A stretch of 64,000 nt of DNA from Comamonadaceae bacterium (lineage in GTDB: Bacteria; Pseudomonadota; Gammaproteobacteria; Burkholderiales; Burkholderiaceae_C): positions 186,001 through 250,000 of the forward strand of contig JAIYBZ010000029.1 in the NCBI GenBank assembly GCA_027488255.1. The letters are read 5' to 3'. Positions 27,379 through 37,280 of this stretch are shown here, in pieces (the first letter of the stretch is position 1; the number at the start of each line of letters is the position of its first letter). The position numbers and the translations under genes were made by a program. Below the pieces are notes generated by a model. That model worked only from the letters and a program-made list of their open reading frames with translations. It had not been told where the DNA came from and made no database searches.

Positions 27379-29448
27379 ATGGCAGGAAATTCAGCGCTCA
27401 TATTGGCGCTCGTTTGTGGCTTGATTGCCGTGGCTTACGGCATTTGGGCCCGAGGGTGGATCCTTTCCCAAGATGCCGGCAACGCCCGGATGCAAGAAAT
27501 TGCGGCGGCGATCCAAGCCGGTGCCGCCGCTTACCTGGCCCGTCAATACAAAACCATCGCCATCGTCGGCGTGGTCTTGGCCATTTTGATGGGGCTCTTT
27601 TTGGACGGCGTCACCGCCATCGGCTTCGTCATTGGCGCTGTGCTCTCGGGCGCCTGCGGCTTCATTGGCATGAACGTCTCCGTCAAGGCCAATGTGCGCA
27701 CCGCTCAGGCCGCCACCCACGGCATTGGTCCCGCGCTGGACGTGGCCTTCAGAGGCGGCGCCATCACCGGCATGCTGGTGGTCGGACTGGGCTTGTTGGG
27801 GGTGAGTGGTTTTTATTGGTTTTTGGTGGGCAATGGCAACCTGACCCCGGATAAAAACCTGGCCAATTTGCTCAACCCTCTGATTGGCTTTGCCTTTGGC
27901 TCATCGCTGATTTCTATTTTTGCCCGTTTGGGCGGGGGCATTTTCACCAAAGGCGCTGACGTGGGTGCCGACTTGGTGGGCAAAGTGGAGGCCGGCATTC
28001 CCGAGGACGATCCGCGCAACCCCGCTGTGATCGCCGACAACGTGGGCGACAACGTAGGCGACTGCGCGGGCATGGCCGCCGACTTGTTTGAGACCTACGC
28101 CGTGACCCTGATCGCCACCATGGTGTTGGGCGCCTTGCTGGTCTCGGCCGCGCCGGGCCAAGCGGTGCTCTACCCCTTGGCCTTGGGCGGGGTGTCGATC
28201 ATCGCCTCGATCATCGGCTGCTTTTTTGTGAAGGCCTCGCCCGGCATGACCAACGTCATGCCCGCCCTTTACAAAGGCCTGGCCATCGCCGGGGGCCTCT
28301 CGTTGGTGGCCTTTTTCTTTGTCACCACTTGGCTCATGCCCGACAACGCATTGGGCGGCACCGGCGCACAAATGAGACTGTTTGGCGCTTGTGCGGTGGG
28401 CTTGGTGCTCACTGCCGCCTTGGTGTGGATCACCGAGTTTTACACCGGCACGCAATACGCCCCGGTGCAACACATCGCCCAAGCCTCGACCACCGGACAT
28501 GGCACCAACATCATTGCGGGTTTGGGTGTCTCGATGCGGTCCACCGCTTGGCCCGTCATGTTTGTCTGCTTGGCCATCTGGACCGCCTATGCCTTGGCCG
28601 GTCTTTACGGCATTGCGGTGGCCGCCATGTCGATGTTGAGCATGGCCGGTATCGTGGTGGCCCTAGACGCTTATGGCCCCATCACCGACAACGCGGGTGG
28701 CATTGCCGAAATGGCCGAGTTGCCCAGCAGCGTGCGCGACATCACCGACCCCCTCGACGCGGTGGGCAACACCACCAAGGCCGTCACCAAGGGTTACGCC
28801 ATCGGCTCGGCCGGCTTGGCTTCCTTGGTGTTGTTTGCCGATTACACGCACAAACTCGAGGCCTATGGCAAAGCCATCAACTTTGATTTGTCTGACCCCT
28901 TGGTGATCATTGGCCTGTTTATTGGCGGCCTGATTCCCTACCTGTTTGGCGCTATGGCCATGGAAGCCGTGGGCCGTGCTGCGGGCAGCGTGGTGGTCGA
29001 GGTGCGTCGCCAATTCAAGGAAATCCCCGGCATCATGGCCGGCACGGCCAAGCCCGAATACGGCAAAGCCGTGGACATGCTGACCAGTGCGGCCATCAAG
29101 GAAATGGTTATCCCAAGCCTGTTGCCAGTGGTGGTGCCGGTCTTGGTGGGCTTGATCTTGGGCCCCAAGGCGCTTGGCGGTTTGTTGATGGGCACCATCA
29201 TCACCGGCTTGTTTGTCGCCATCTCGATGTGCACCGGGGGCGGCGCTTGGGACAACGCCAAAAAGTACATCGAAGACGGACACCACGGCGGCAAGGGCTC
29301 TGAAGCCCACAAAGCCGCGGTGACCGGCGATACCGTGGGTGACCCCTACAAGGACACCGCCGGTCCGGCCATCAACCCCTTGATCAAGATCATCAACATT
29401 GTGGCGCTCTTGATCGTGCCCGTGGTGATGCAGGTACACGGCGGTTAA
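27379..29448 (+). CDS. hppA: Membrane proton-translocating pyrophosphatase, K+-independent type
   Basis: HppA couples PPi hydrolysis to proton pumping across the inner membrane. The 689-residue protein has about 16 helices, the substrate loop [20 protein letters not shown], the [19 protein letters not shown] motif and the later [12 protein letters not shown] and [18 protein letters not shown] motifs. At the cation-specificity site it reads [18 protein letters not shown], with Lys where K+-dependent enzymes have Ala, so it should be a K+-independent H+ pump. ATG 27379 follows AAGGAGAG; an in-frame start at 27241 would lie in the leader. A strong terminator follows. Confidence 0.96.
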   Translation: MAGNSALILALVCGLIAVAYGIWARGWILSQDAGNARMQEIAAAIQAGAAAYLARQYKTIAIVGVVLAILMGLFLDGVTAIGFVIGAVLSGACGFIGMNVSVKANVRTAQAATHGIGPALDVAFRGGAITGMLVVGLGLLGVSGFYWFLVGNGNLTPDKNLANLLNPLIGFAFGSSLISIFARLGGGIFTKGADVGADLVGKVEAGIPEDDPRNPAVIADNVGDNVGDCAGMAADLFETYAVTLIATMVLGALLVSAAPGQAVLYPLALGGVSIIASIIGCFFVKASPGMTNVMPALYKGLAIAGGLSLVAFFFVTTWLMPDNALGGTGAQMRLFGACAVGLVLTAALVWITEFYTGTQYAPVQHIAQASTTGHGTNIIAGLGVSMRSTAWPVMFVCLAIWTAYALAGLYGIAVAAMSMLSMAGIVVALDAYGPITDNAGGIAEMAELPSSVRDITDPLDAVGNTTKAVTKGYAIGSAGLASLVLFADYTHKLEAYGKAINFDLSDPLVIIGLFIGGLIPYLFGAMAMEAVGRAAGSVVVEVRRQFKEIPGIMAGTAKPEYGKAVDMLTSAAIKEMVIPSLLPVVVPVLVGLILGPKALGGLLMGTIITGLFVAISMCTGGGAWDNAKKYIEDGHHGGKGSEAHKAAVTGDTVGDPYKDTAGPAINPLIKIINIVALLIVPVVMQVHGG

Positions 29449-29467
29449 ACCCCATTCCCGCTCTTGA

Positions 29468-29492
29468 AGGCCCGCCTCGGCGGGCCTTTTTC
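29468..29492 (+). terminator. Terminator of hppA
   Basis: ggcccgcc (29469-29476) pairs with ggcgggcc (29479-29486) across a two-base gap, followed by five T. It begins 20 bases after the hppA stop. Confidence 0.9.
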
Positions 29493-29563
29493 TTGGGCGG
29501 GCGCCGGGCGGGAGATGTCCCGTGGGTGATTTTCAAAAAATCTTTCGGCATCAAAATGAGCCC

Positions 29564-30997
29564 ATGCTCTTCAATTTCATCGCCAACCAATCCGTCCCCG
29601 CCCTGAACGGGCAAACCCTTGACGTCATCGACCCCTCCGATGGCTTGGTGTTTGACCACATTCCGCGCAGCCAAGCCGCCGATATTGACCAAGCGGTGCA
29701 AGCCGCCCGAGCCGCATTCAATGGCCCTTGGGGCAAGCTGAGCGCCTTGGAACGGGGCCGGCTGTTGATGAAGCTGTCGCAAAAAATCACCGAACACGCC
29801 GCCGAACTCACGGCACTCGAACAACGCGATTGCGGCAAGCCCACCAAGCAAGCCGCCGCAGACACCCTGGCCTTGGCTCGGTATTTTGAGTTTTATGCCG
29901 GCTCGTGCGACAAGTTACATGGCGAAACCTTGCCCTACCAAAATGGCTACAGCGTGCTGACATGGCGCGAACCGCATGGCGTGACTGGCCATGTGATTCC
30001 GTGGAACTACCCCATGCAAATTTTCGGCCGCAGCGTGGGTGGCGCCCTCGCCGCCGGCAACGCCTGCGTGGTCAAGCCCGCCGAAGACGCCTGCTTGAGC
30101 CTGATCCGGGTGGCCCAATTGGCGGCCGAGGTCGGCTTTCCGCCCGGTGCCATCAACATCGTCACCGGCTATGGCCATGAAGTGGGCGATGCGCTGGCCA
30201 GACACCCGGGCATCGACCACATCAGCTTCACCGGCAGTCCGGGTGTGGGCACGCTGATTCAGCAAGTGGCCGCAGAACGCCACTGCCCGGTCACCCTCGA
30301 GTTGGGTGGCAAGAGCCCCCAAATTGTTTTTGCAGACGCCGACTTGGACGCGGCGGTGCCGGTGGTGATCAATGCCATCGTGCAAAACTCTGGCCAAACC
30401 TGCAGCGCAGGTTCTCGGGTGTTGATTCAAAACAGCATTTATGAGCCCTTGTTGCAACGCTTGGGCGACGCCTTTGCCAAATTGCAAGTGGGCTCTGCAG
30501 CCATGAACCTGGACTTGGGCCCCTTGATTCGCGCCAGCCAATTGGCCCGCGTGAGTGGTTTTCTTGACCAAGCCAAAGCCGATGGCATTGCCACCGTGGC
30601 CCAAGGGCAAATTGCGCCGGGCGTGCCCCGTGGTGGCTACTACCAAGCCCCCACCTTGCTGCGCGATGTGCCAGTGCGGCACCGCCTCGCCCAAGAAGAG
30701 GTGTTTGGGCCGGTGTTGGCGGCCATGTCTTTTCAAGACGAAGACCACGCGGTGGAACTGGCCAACGCCACCCCCTTCGGCTTGGTCGCAGGCATTTGGA
30801 CACGCGACGGCGCCCGTCAATTCCGCATGGCCAAACGGGTCCGCAGCGGTCAGGTCTTCATCAACAATTACGGGGCGGGCGGGGGTGTCGAGTTGCCCTT
30901 TGGTGGCGTGAAATCTTCGGGCTATGGGCGGGAAAAAGGTTTTGAGGCTTTGCTGGGCTTCACCACCCTCAAAACCGTGGCCATACAGCACGGATAA
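29564..30997 (+). CDS. NAD(P)-dependent aldehyde dehydrogenase (betaine/aminobutyraldehyde-type)
   Basis: This 477-residue aldehyde dehydrogenase superfamily enzyme has catalytic Cys280 ([12 protein letters not shown]), general base Glu246 ([10 protein letters not shown]), the HVIPWNYP nucleotide-site segment with Asn148 and the SFTGSPGVG Rossmann turn. The overall character is of the betaine-aldehyde/gamma-aminobutyraldehyde group, but substrate cannot be fixed from sequence. ATG 29564 has no Shine-Dalgarno sequence and follows CAAAAT by six bases; a TTG/GTG-initiated longer form from 29522 is less likely. moaA starts 50 bases downstream, an unusual neighbour with no obvious functional link. 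Confidence 0.85.
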   Translation: MLFNFIANQSVPALNGQTLDVIDPSDGLVFDHIPRSQAADIDQAVQAARAAFNGPWGKLSALERGRLLMKLSQKITEHAAELTALEQRDCGKPTKQAAADTLALARYFEFYAGSCDKLHGETLPYQNGYSVLTWREPHGVTGHVIPWNYPMQIFGRSVGGALAAGNACVVKPAEDACLSLIRVAQLAAEVGFPPGAINIVTGYGHEVGDALARHPGIDHISFTGSPGVGTLIQQVAAERHCPVTLELGGKSPQIVFADADLDAAVPVVINAIVQNSGQTCSAGSRVLIQNSIYEPLLQRLGDAFAKLQVGSAAMNLDLGPLIRASQLARVSGFLDQAKADGIATVAQGQIAPGVPRGGYYQAPTLLRDVPVRHRLAQEEVFGPVLAAMSFQDEDHAVELANATPFGLVAGIWTRDGARQFRMAKRVRSGQVFINNYGAGGGVELPFGGVKSSGYGREKGFEALLGFTTLKTVAIQHG

Positions 30998-31046
30998 GTT
31001 GCCCCCTGACGCCACCCGAGCACTCTTGCTGCGGCACAATCAAGCC

Positions 31047-32189
31047 ATGTCTGAACGCGTCATTCCGCTGGTTGACCAGCGCCATCCCAGCCTGCCTTTG
31101 CCCCCCGTGGTGGCCGGGCAAACACGGCACGGTTTGCCTGTGGACGCACTGCGCAGACCGCTGACCGATTTGCGCATCAGCGTCACAGACCGCTGTAACT
31201 TTCGGTGCAGCTATTGCATGCCGAAAGAAGTCTTCGACAAAGACTACGCCTACCTCCCACACCACCAACTGCTGAACTTTGAAGAAATCACCCGCATTGC
31301 CGGCGTGTTTGTCGAACGCGGCGTGCGCAAAATTCGCCTGACAGGCGGCGAACCTTTGCTGCGCAAAAACATCGAGATCTTGGTCGAACAACTGGCCGCC
31401 TTGCGCACCCCCGATGGACAGGCCTTGGATTTGACGCTCACCACCAATGGGTCTTTGCTGGCACGCAAAGCGCAAAGCCTGAAAGACGCCGGTCTGCAAC
31501 GCGTGACGGTCAGCCTGGATGGTCTGGACGATGCGGTGTTTCGCCGCATGAACGATGTCGATTTTCCGGTGGCCGATGTCTTGGCGGGCATCGAGGCGGC
31601 ACAAGCGGCCGGGCTGGGGCCCATCAAGGTCAACATGGTGGTCAAGCGCGGCACCAACGAAAAAGAAATCTTGCCCATGGCGCGCTACTTCCGCGGCACG
31701 GGCATCGTGTTGCGCTTCATCGAGTACATGGATGTCGGCGCGACCAATGGTTGGTGCATGGACGAAGTGATGCCCAGCGCCGAAGTCATTCGCACGATCA
31801 ATGCTGAAATGCCGCTGGTGCCTCTGGAAGCCGCTGCACCCGGAGAAACCGCCGAGCGTTGGGGCTATGCCAACGCCCAGGGCCAACACGACCCGTCCTG
31901 CGGTGAGGTGGGCGTCATCAGCAGCGTCACGCAAGCCTTTTGCGGTGACTGCAACCGCGCCCGCTTGTCGACCGAAGGGCGTTTGTACCTGTGTTTGTTT
32001 GCCAGCCAAGGCTACGACCTGCGTCAATTGCTGCGCGATCCTGCCCAAACCGATGCCCAATTGGCCGCCACCATCGATGCCATTTGGCGTGGCCGAACCG
32101 ACCAATACTCCCGCCTTCGCAGCTTGCAAGGGCCAGACTCAGCACTCGGCCAAGGCAAGCGGGTTGAGATGAGCTACATCGGAGGATGA
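31047..32189 (+). CDS. moaA: GTP 3',8-cyclase (molybdenum cofactor)
   Basis: MoaA is the radical SAM enzyme that starts molybdopterin synthesis from GTP. The 380-residue protein has the SAM cluster Cys50-x3-Cys54-x2-Cys57 (CNFRCSYC), [12 protein letters not shown], and the C-terminal cluster cysteines in '[19 protein letters not shown]'. It ends in the Gly-Gly tail required for activity (SYIGG). The N-terminal 40 residues before [12 protein letters not shown] are longer than in E. coli. The start is ATG 31047. Its last four bases overlap mobA (ATGA), and moeA follows, forming a moaA-mobA-moeA unit. Confidence 0.95.
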   Translation: MSERVIPLVDQRHPSLPLPPVVAGQTRHGLPVDALRRPLTDLRISVTDRCNFRCSYCMPKEVFDKDYAYLPHHQLLNFEEITRIAGVFVERGVRKIRLTGGEPLLRKNIEILVEQLAALRTPDGQALDLTLTTNGSLLARKAQSLKDAGLQRVTVSLDGLDDAVFRRMNDVDFPVADVLAGIEAAQAAGLGPIKVNMVVKRGTNEKEILPMARYFRGTGIVLRFIEYMDVGATNGWCMDEVMPSAEVIRTINAEMPLVPLEAAAPGETAERWGYANAQGQHDPSCGEVGVISSVTQAFCGDCNRARLSTEGRLYLCLFASQGYDLRQLLRDPAQTDAQLAATIDAIWRGRTDQYSRLRSLQGPDSALGQGKRVEMSYIGG

Positions 32190-32821
32190 TGCGCATGCCC
32201 AACAACACGGCACCGGCCATCACCGGCTTGATTTTGGCGGGGGGGCGCGGCTCTCGGATGGGAGGGACCGACAAAGGCTTGCAAAATTTTCGTGGCATGC
32301 CACTCGCTTTGCATGCCCTGATGCGATTGCAAATGCAAAGCCTCGCGCCGGAAGAAACGCTGATCAATGCCAACCGCAATTTGTCGGCTTATGAATCACT
32401 GGGCGTGCCGGTTTGGCCCGACAGCATCGATGGTTTTGCCGGACCCTTGGCCGGCTTTTTAACCGGTTTAGAACGCTGTGAAACCCCTTTGCTCTTGACC
32501 GTGCCGTGCGACAGCCCCTTGTTTCCCCTCGATCTCGCTGAGCGGCTGTACACCGCTTTGTCGCAAGAGAACGCCGACATGGCCATGGCAGCGGCCCAAG
32601 AAGCCGATGGCCAAGTGCGCGCTCAGCCTGTGTTTTGTTTGCTCAAAACCGGCTTGCTTGAAAGCTTGGTGAAGTTCACTCAAAGCGGCGGACGAAAAAT
32701 CGATGCTTGGACGGCACAACACCACTGTGCCCTCGTCCCCTTTGACGCGCCCGAGGACAACGCCCTGGCGTTTTCCAACGCCAACACCTTGGCTGAGCTT
32801 CAGCAACTCGAATCGCTTTGA
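32186..32821 (+). CDS. mobA: Molybdenum cofactor guanylyltransferase MobA
   Basis: MobA attaches GMP to molybdopterin to make the bis-MGD cofactor of DMSO-reductase family enzymes. The 211-residue nucleotidyltransferase fold has the signature [17 protein letters not shown] (15-31), the [21 protein letters not shown] segment and [11 protein letters not shown] with the metal-binding Asp. It starts inside the last codon of moaA, and moeA follows six bases after its stop, so all three are surely cotranscribed. The presence of MobA implies that the organism uses at least one MGD-dependent oxidoreductase, not seen in this window. Confidence 0.93.
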   Translation: MMRMPNNTAPAITGLILAGGRGSRMGGTDKGLQNFRGMPLALHALMRLQMQSLAPEETLINANRNLSAYESLGVPVWPDSIDGFAGPLAGFLTGLERCETPLLLTVPCDSPLFPLDLAERLYTALSQENADMAMAAAQEADGQVRAQPVFCLLKTGLLESLVKFTQSGGRKIDAWTAQHHCALVPFDAPEDNALAFSNANTLAELQQLESL

Positions 32822-32827
32822 ATCGAC

Positions 32828-34120
32828 ATGTCCCAGAATTCGCCCTTGACGCTGCATGACATTGCCGAACGCCTGCAAGGCTACGACCCCCAAGCCCTGT
32901 CTGCCCAGCATGTGAATGATTTTCTGGCGCAGTTGGTGCAGCCCGTGAGCCAGTCAGAAACTGTGCCCCTCATGCAGGCGCATGGCCGCATCTTGGCGCA
33001 AGACATCGTCTCGCCCATCAGCGTACCGCCGCACGACAATTCGGCCATGGACGGCTATGCCCTGCGTGGTGCCGACTTGAGCGCCGACGCCGCCACCACT
33101 TTGCGCGTGGTGGGCACCGCCTTTGCGGGCAAAGCCTGGCAAGGCGAAGTGGCCACTGACGAATGTGTGCGCATCATGACCGGGGCCATCATGCCGACCG
33201 GCTTGGACACAGTGGCCCCGCAAGAGTTGGTCAAAGCCGAAGGCGATTCGGTGCGCATTCCCGCTGGTTTGCTGCAAACCGGAGACAACCGCCGTTTGCT
33301 GGGTGAAGACCTGATGGCGGGCCAGCCTGCCCTCTTTGCAGGCGCAAGATTGAGTCCGGCCGCCTGCGGCCTGCTGGCGAGTTTGGGGCTGCCCAGTGTG
33401 CCGGTTTGGCGCAGGCCCAAGGTGGCTTATTTTTCAACCGGCGACGAAATTCTGAGCCTCGGAGAATCGCCCCGCGAAGGGGCGGTGTACGACAGCAACC
33501 GCTACAGCGTGGCCGGTCTGTTGCAATCTTTGGGCTGCGAGTGCATCGACATGGGGGTGGTGCGCGATGAACCCGCCGCTTTGCAGCAGGCCTTTTTGAG
33601 CGCCGCCGAGAAGGCCGACGCCATCATCACCAGCGGCGGTGTCAGCGTGGGCGAAGCCGACCACACCAAAGCCATGATGAAACTACTGGGCGATGTGGCT
33701 TTTTGGCGCATAGCGATGCGGCCGGGCCGGCCCATGGCGGTGGGACGCATCAGCCAAGGCCCACGCCAGGCCGTGTTGTTTGGGCTGCCCGGTAACCCGG
33801 TGGCCGTGATGGTGACATTTGCCGCTTTTGTGCGCCCCGCGTTGCAACGGCTCATGGGCTGGAACGCCCCGGCCCTGCCGCTGTTGAAAGCCAAGAGCAC
33901 CGAGGCCTTGCGCAAAAAACCCGGTCGTACCGAATACCAACGCGGCATTGTCAGCACCAATGCGGCGGGGGAATTGCAAGTCAGCATCACGGGCAACCAA
34001 GGCTCTGGCGTGCTGAACTCGATGGTGCAGGCCAACGGGCTGATCGTGCTCAAGCACGCGCAAGGTGATGTGGCCATTGGCGACACGGTGGACGTGATGA
34101 TGTTTGACGGGCACCTGTGA
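32828..34120 (+). CDS. moeA: Molybdopterin molybdenumtransferase MoeA
   Basis: MoeA inserts molybdate into adenylated molybdopterin. The 430-residue protein shows SVPPHDNSAMDGYALRG, IMTGAIMPTGLDTV, the STGDEI and YDSNRYSVAGLL segments, 'ITSGGVSVGEADHTKAMM' and GLPGNPVAVMVTF, the complete set of MoeA motifs, over four domains. It is the last gene of the moaA-mobA-moeA unit and is followed by a bidirectional terminator shared with the RND pump gene. The first 45 residues (MSQNSPLTLHDIAERLQGYD) are a slightly extended family N-terminus. Confidence 0.95.
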   Translation: MSQNSPLTLHDIAERLQGYDPQALSAQHVNDFLAQLVQPVSQSETVPLMQAHGRILAQDIVSPISVPPHDNSAMDGYALRGADLSADAATTLRVVGTAFAGKAWQGEVATDECVRIMTGAIMPTGLDTVAPQELVKAEGDSVRIPAGLLQTGDNRRLLGEDLMAGQPALFAGARLSPAACGLLASLGLPSVPVWRRPKVAYFSTGDEILSLGESPREGAVYDSNRYSVAGLLQSLGCECIDMGVVRDEPAALQQAFLSAAEKADAIITSGGVSVGEADHTKAMMKLLGDVAFWRIAMRPGRPMAVGRISQGPRQAVLFGLPGNPVAVMVTFAAFVRPALQRLMGWNAPALPLLKAKSTEALRKKPGRTEYQRGIVSTNAAGELQVSITGNQGSGVLNSMVQANGLIVLKHAQGDVAIGDTVDVMMFDGHL

Positions 34121-34124
34121 GGCC

Positions 34125-34152
34125 AAAAAAAGGGCTGCCACAGCAGCCCTTT
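34125..34152. terminator. Bidirectional terminator between moeA and the RND permease gene
   Basis: agggctgc (34131-34138) pairs with gcagccct (34143-34150) around a four-base loop. Seven A lie to the left; the right flank is a short T/A stretch. It is stronger for the minus-strand RND transcript than for moeA. Confidence 0.7.
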
Positions 34153-34187
34153 AAATCCCACACACGGGTTTCGGTGTGGCGAAGATG

Positions 34188-37100
34188 TCAGTGTGGCGCT
34201 GAATGACCGGCTGACGCAGGCTCTTCCAAAGCGATGGATTTGTTGGGCCCGGGAACCGCTTTGCGTGCAAGCAAAGAGTACATGGTGGGCACCACAAAGA
34301 TGGCCAGCAAAGTGCCCAAGCTCATGCCACCCACAATCACCCAGCCAATTTGAGTGCGGCTTTCAGCCCCCGCACCCGTGGCCAGAGCCAATGGCACAGC
34401 GCCCAACACCATGGCCCCGGTGGTCATCAAAATTGGCCGCAGACGTTGGCCCGAAGCCTTGATCAAGGCCTCTTGGGTGGCCAGGCCTTGTTCGCGCAAT
34501 TGGTTGGTGAATTCCACAATCAAAATGCCGTGCTTGGTGATCAGCCCCACCAACGTGATCAGACCAATTTGCGAATACACGTTCAGTGACCCTCCCGTGT
34601 ACTTGAGCGCCAACAACGCACCGATCATGGACAAAGGCACCGAGAGCATGATGACAAACGGATCGATGAAACTCTCGAACTGGGCCGACAACACCAAAAA
34701 GATGAAGAACAGCGCCAGCACAAACACGATGACCAAGGCCCCTTGCGAGTTCTTGAACTCACGAGAAGTGCCATTCAACTCGGTGGTGTAGCCCGGCTTT
34801 AAGACCTTGGCGGCGGTCTCGTCCATGAACTTGAGTGCTTCACCCAAAGAGTAATCCGGCGCCAAGTTGGCGGTGATAGAAACCGATCGGCGTTGGCCAA
34901 AGTGATTCAACTCACGAGGCGAAACACTCTCACGCACTTTGACCAAGCTCGACAGCGGAATCATGGTGTCGTTGCGGCCGCGCACCTGCAAGACATCGAT
35001 GTCGTCTGGCGTGTTGCGGCTGGCTGTGGGGGTTTGCACAATCACGTCGTACTGTTCGGCGTCGCGCTTGTAGCGTGTCACCACACGGCCGCCCAACATG
35101 GTCTCGATGGTGCGGGCCACCACGTCAATGCTGACGCCCAACTCGGCGGCCTTGACACGATCGACCTCGACACGCAACTCGGGTTTGTTCAAGCGCAAGT
35201 CAACGTCGGGCGACAAAATGCCCGGATTTTTGGCGATCTCGTCCATCATCTGGCGCGCCAGTGCGTTCAGATTTTGGTAGCTGTCCGAGGTCTGAATCAC
35301 GAAATTCAAAGGCCGTTCACGGAAGCCCTGTCCCAAAGAAGGGGGCGTGATGGGGAAGGCATTGACACCCGGCAGGCCGTTGAACTTGCCACCGAGTTCG
35401 CGCGCAATTTCAAGCGTGGTGCGCTTGCGCTCGTCCCAATCGACCGCGCGATAAACCACCGAGCCCTGCCCCACGGTGGGGTTGCCCATGTTGGAAAAAA
35501 TGCGGTCAAACTCGGGATACGACTGGCCGATTCTTTCCAACGAGCGGGCGTACCGATCGGTGTACTCCAGCGTCGAACCATCAGGCGCGTTGACCGTGGC
35601 CAAAATGGTGCCGCGGTCTTCCAAGGGCGCCAATTCTTGCTTCATGGTGGGGTAAATCATGGCGATGCCCACACCCGAACCAATCATCACCAACACCACG
35701 ACCCAGCGAGCCCGAGTCAAGATCAGGCGCAACAACGATTCGTAGCCATTGGAAAGTGCGGTCAGCCAACGCTCCATGCTGCGGTCAAACCAGCCCGGCT
35801 TGGGGTTGTGCCGCAACAGTTTTGAGCTGAGCATGGGGGACAAAGTGAGGGCCACAAAGCCCGACACCAACACCGCCCCCGCGAGGGCCAGCGCAAACTC
35901 ACCAAACAATTTACCCGTGCGTCCGGGCGTGAAAGCCAAAGGCGCAAAGACCGCCGCCAACGTCATGGTCATGGCCACCACGGCAAAGCTGATCTCGTGC
36001 ACGCCTTTGATAGCTGCAGAAAACGGATCTAAGCCCTCTTCGATGTGCCGGTAGATGTTTTCCAACACCACAATCGCGTCGTCCACCACCAGCCCGATAG
36101 CCAGCACCAGCGCCAGCAATGTCAGCGTGTTGATGGTGAAACCCGCCAAGGCCATCATGGCAAAAGCGCCAATCAGGCTGACCGGAATGGTGATGATGGG
36201 AATGATCGAGGCGCGGATGGTGCGCAAAAACACAAAGATCACCAAGGCCACCAAGACCACCGCCTCGACGATGGTCTGGAACACGTTTTTGATGGAGCGG
36301 TCAATGAAGACCGAGTTGTCGTTGGCCACATTGATGGACATGTCGCCAGGCATGTCGGCCTTGAGGCGAGGAATCATCTCGCGCACCCCTTTGGACAACT
36401 CCAGCGGGTTGGCGGTGGCTTGGCGAATCACGCCCGCAGAAATGGCGGGTTGGCCATTCAGGCGCACCACGCTGCGGTCGTTGGCCGCGTCCTCTCTGAT
36501 TTGCGCCACATCGCGCAACTTGATGGGGAAACCATTGACGTTGCGAATCACAATTTCGCCAAACTGGCCCGGACGCGTCAGGTCGGTTTGCGACGACACG
36601 CTGAACTCGCGGGTGGTGGACTCGATGCGGCCAGCCGGCAATTCCAGATTGCTGCGGCGAATCGCGTCTTCCACGTCTTGCGGCGTGAGCTTGTAAGAAG
36701 ACAAACGCGCCGGATCCAGTGAGACCAACATGGCGTATTTGCGCTCGCCAAAAATACGCACATCCGCGACCCCGGTCACGGTCTGCAGGCGGGGCTTGAC
36801 CACGCGGTTGACCAAGTCGTTGATCTGCAAGGCGTTCAGGGTGTCGCTCGAGAAGGCCAACCAAATGACGGGGAAGGCGTCGGCCTCGACCTTGGCAATG
36901 ACGGGCTCGTCGATGGCTTGCGGCAAGCGATTGCGCACACGCGAGGTGCGATCGCGCACTTCGGCAGCGGCGGTATCGGCGTCTTTTTCTAACCGAAAGC
37001 GCACAGTAATTTGCGATTGCTCGGCGCGGCTGATGGAAGTGATCACGTCCACCGCATCAATACCCGCAATGGAGTCTTCTAGCGGCTTGGTGACCTGCGA

Positions 37101-37280
37101 CTCGACCACTTCGGCCGATGCGCCCACATAGCGGGTGGTGACGGTCACGGTCGGCTCGTCAATTTTGGGATATTCCCTCAGCGACAGGCCTTTGAAACTG
37201 ACCGCGCCGATCAGCACAATCAGCAGAGACATGACCACGGCCAAAACCGGCCGTCGGATGGAAACTTCAGAAAGCTGCAT
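34188..37280 (-). CDS. RND efflux pump inner-membrane permease (HAE1/AcrB type)
   Basis: This 1030-residue proton-driven efflux pump has twelve helices with two large periplasmic loops (about 40-340 and 560-870). The proton-relay aspartates Asp400 and Asp401 lie in GLVVDDAIVVLENIYRHIEEG, matching AcrB Asp407/408. The N-terminus MQLSEVSIRRPVLAVVMSLLIVLIG and the SLREYPKIDEPTVTVTT segment are typical of HAE1 pumps. Its ATG lies within the last 14 bases of the adaptor gene, so the two are coupled. No outer-membrane factor or repressor gene is present, so a TolC-like protein must be encoded elsewhere. The substrate range is unknown. Confidence 0.93.
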   Translation of the reverse strand: MQLSEVSIRRPVLAVVMSLLIVLIGAVSFKGLSLREYPKIDEPTVTVTTRYVGASAEVVESQVTKPLEDSIAGIDAVDVITSISRAEQSQITVRFRLEKDADTAAAEVRDRTSRVRNRLPQAIDEPVIAKVEADAFPVIWLAFSSDTLNALQINDLVNRVVKPRLQTVTGVADVRIFGERKYAMLVSLDPARLSSYKLTPQDVEDAIRRSNLELPAGRIESTTREFSVSSQTDLTRPGQFGEIVIRNVNGFPIKLRDVAQIREDAANDRSVVRLNGQPAISAGVIRQATANPLELSKGVREMIPRLKADMPGDMSINVANDNSVFIDRSIKNVFQTIVEAVVLVALVIFVFLRTIRASIIPIITIPVSLIGAFAMMALAGFTINTLTLLALVLAIGLVVDDAIVVLENIYRHIEEGLDPFSAAIKGVHEISFAVVAMTMTLAAVFAPLAFTPGRTGKLFGEFALALAGAVLVSGFVALTLSPMLSSKLLRHNPKPGWFDRSMERWLTALSNGYESLLRLILTRARWVVVLVMIGSGVGIAMIYPTMKQELAPLEDRGTILATVNAPDGSTLEYTDRYARSLERIGQSYPEFDRIFSNMGNPTVGQGSVVYRAVDWDERKRTTLEIARELGGKFNGLPGVNAFPITPPSLGQGFRERPLNFVIQTSDSYQNLNALARQMMDEIAKNPGILSPDVDLRLNKPELRVEVDRVKAAELGVSIDVVARTIETMLGGRVVTRYKRDAEQYDVIVQTPTASRNTPDDIDVLQVRGRNDTMIPLSSLVKVRESVSPRELNHFGQRRSVSITANLAPDYSLGEALKFMDETAAKVLKPGYTTELNGTSREFKNSQGALVIVFVLALFFIFLVLSAQFESFIDPFVIMLSVPLSMIGALLALKYTGGSLNVYSQIGLITLVGLITKHGILIVEFTNQLREQGLATQEALIKASGQRLRPILMTTGAMVLGAVPLALATGAGAESRTQIGWVIVGGMSLGTLLAIFVVPTMYSLLARKAVPGPNKSIALEEPASAGHSAPH

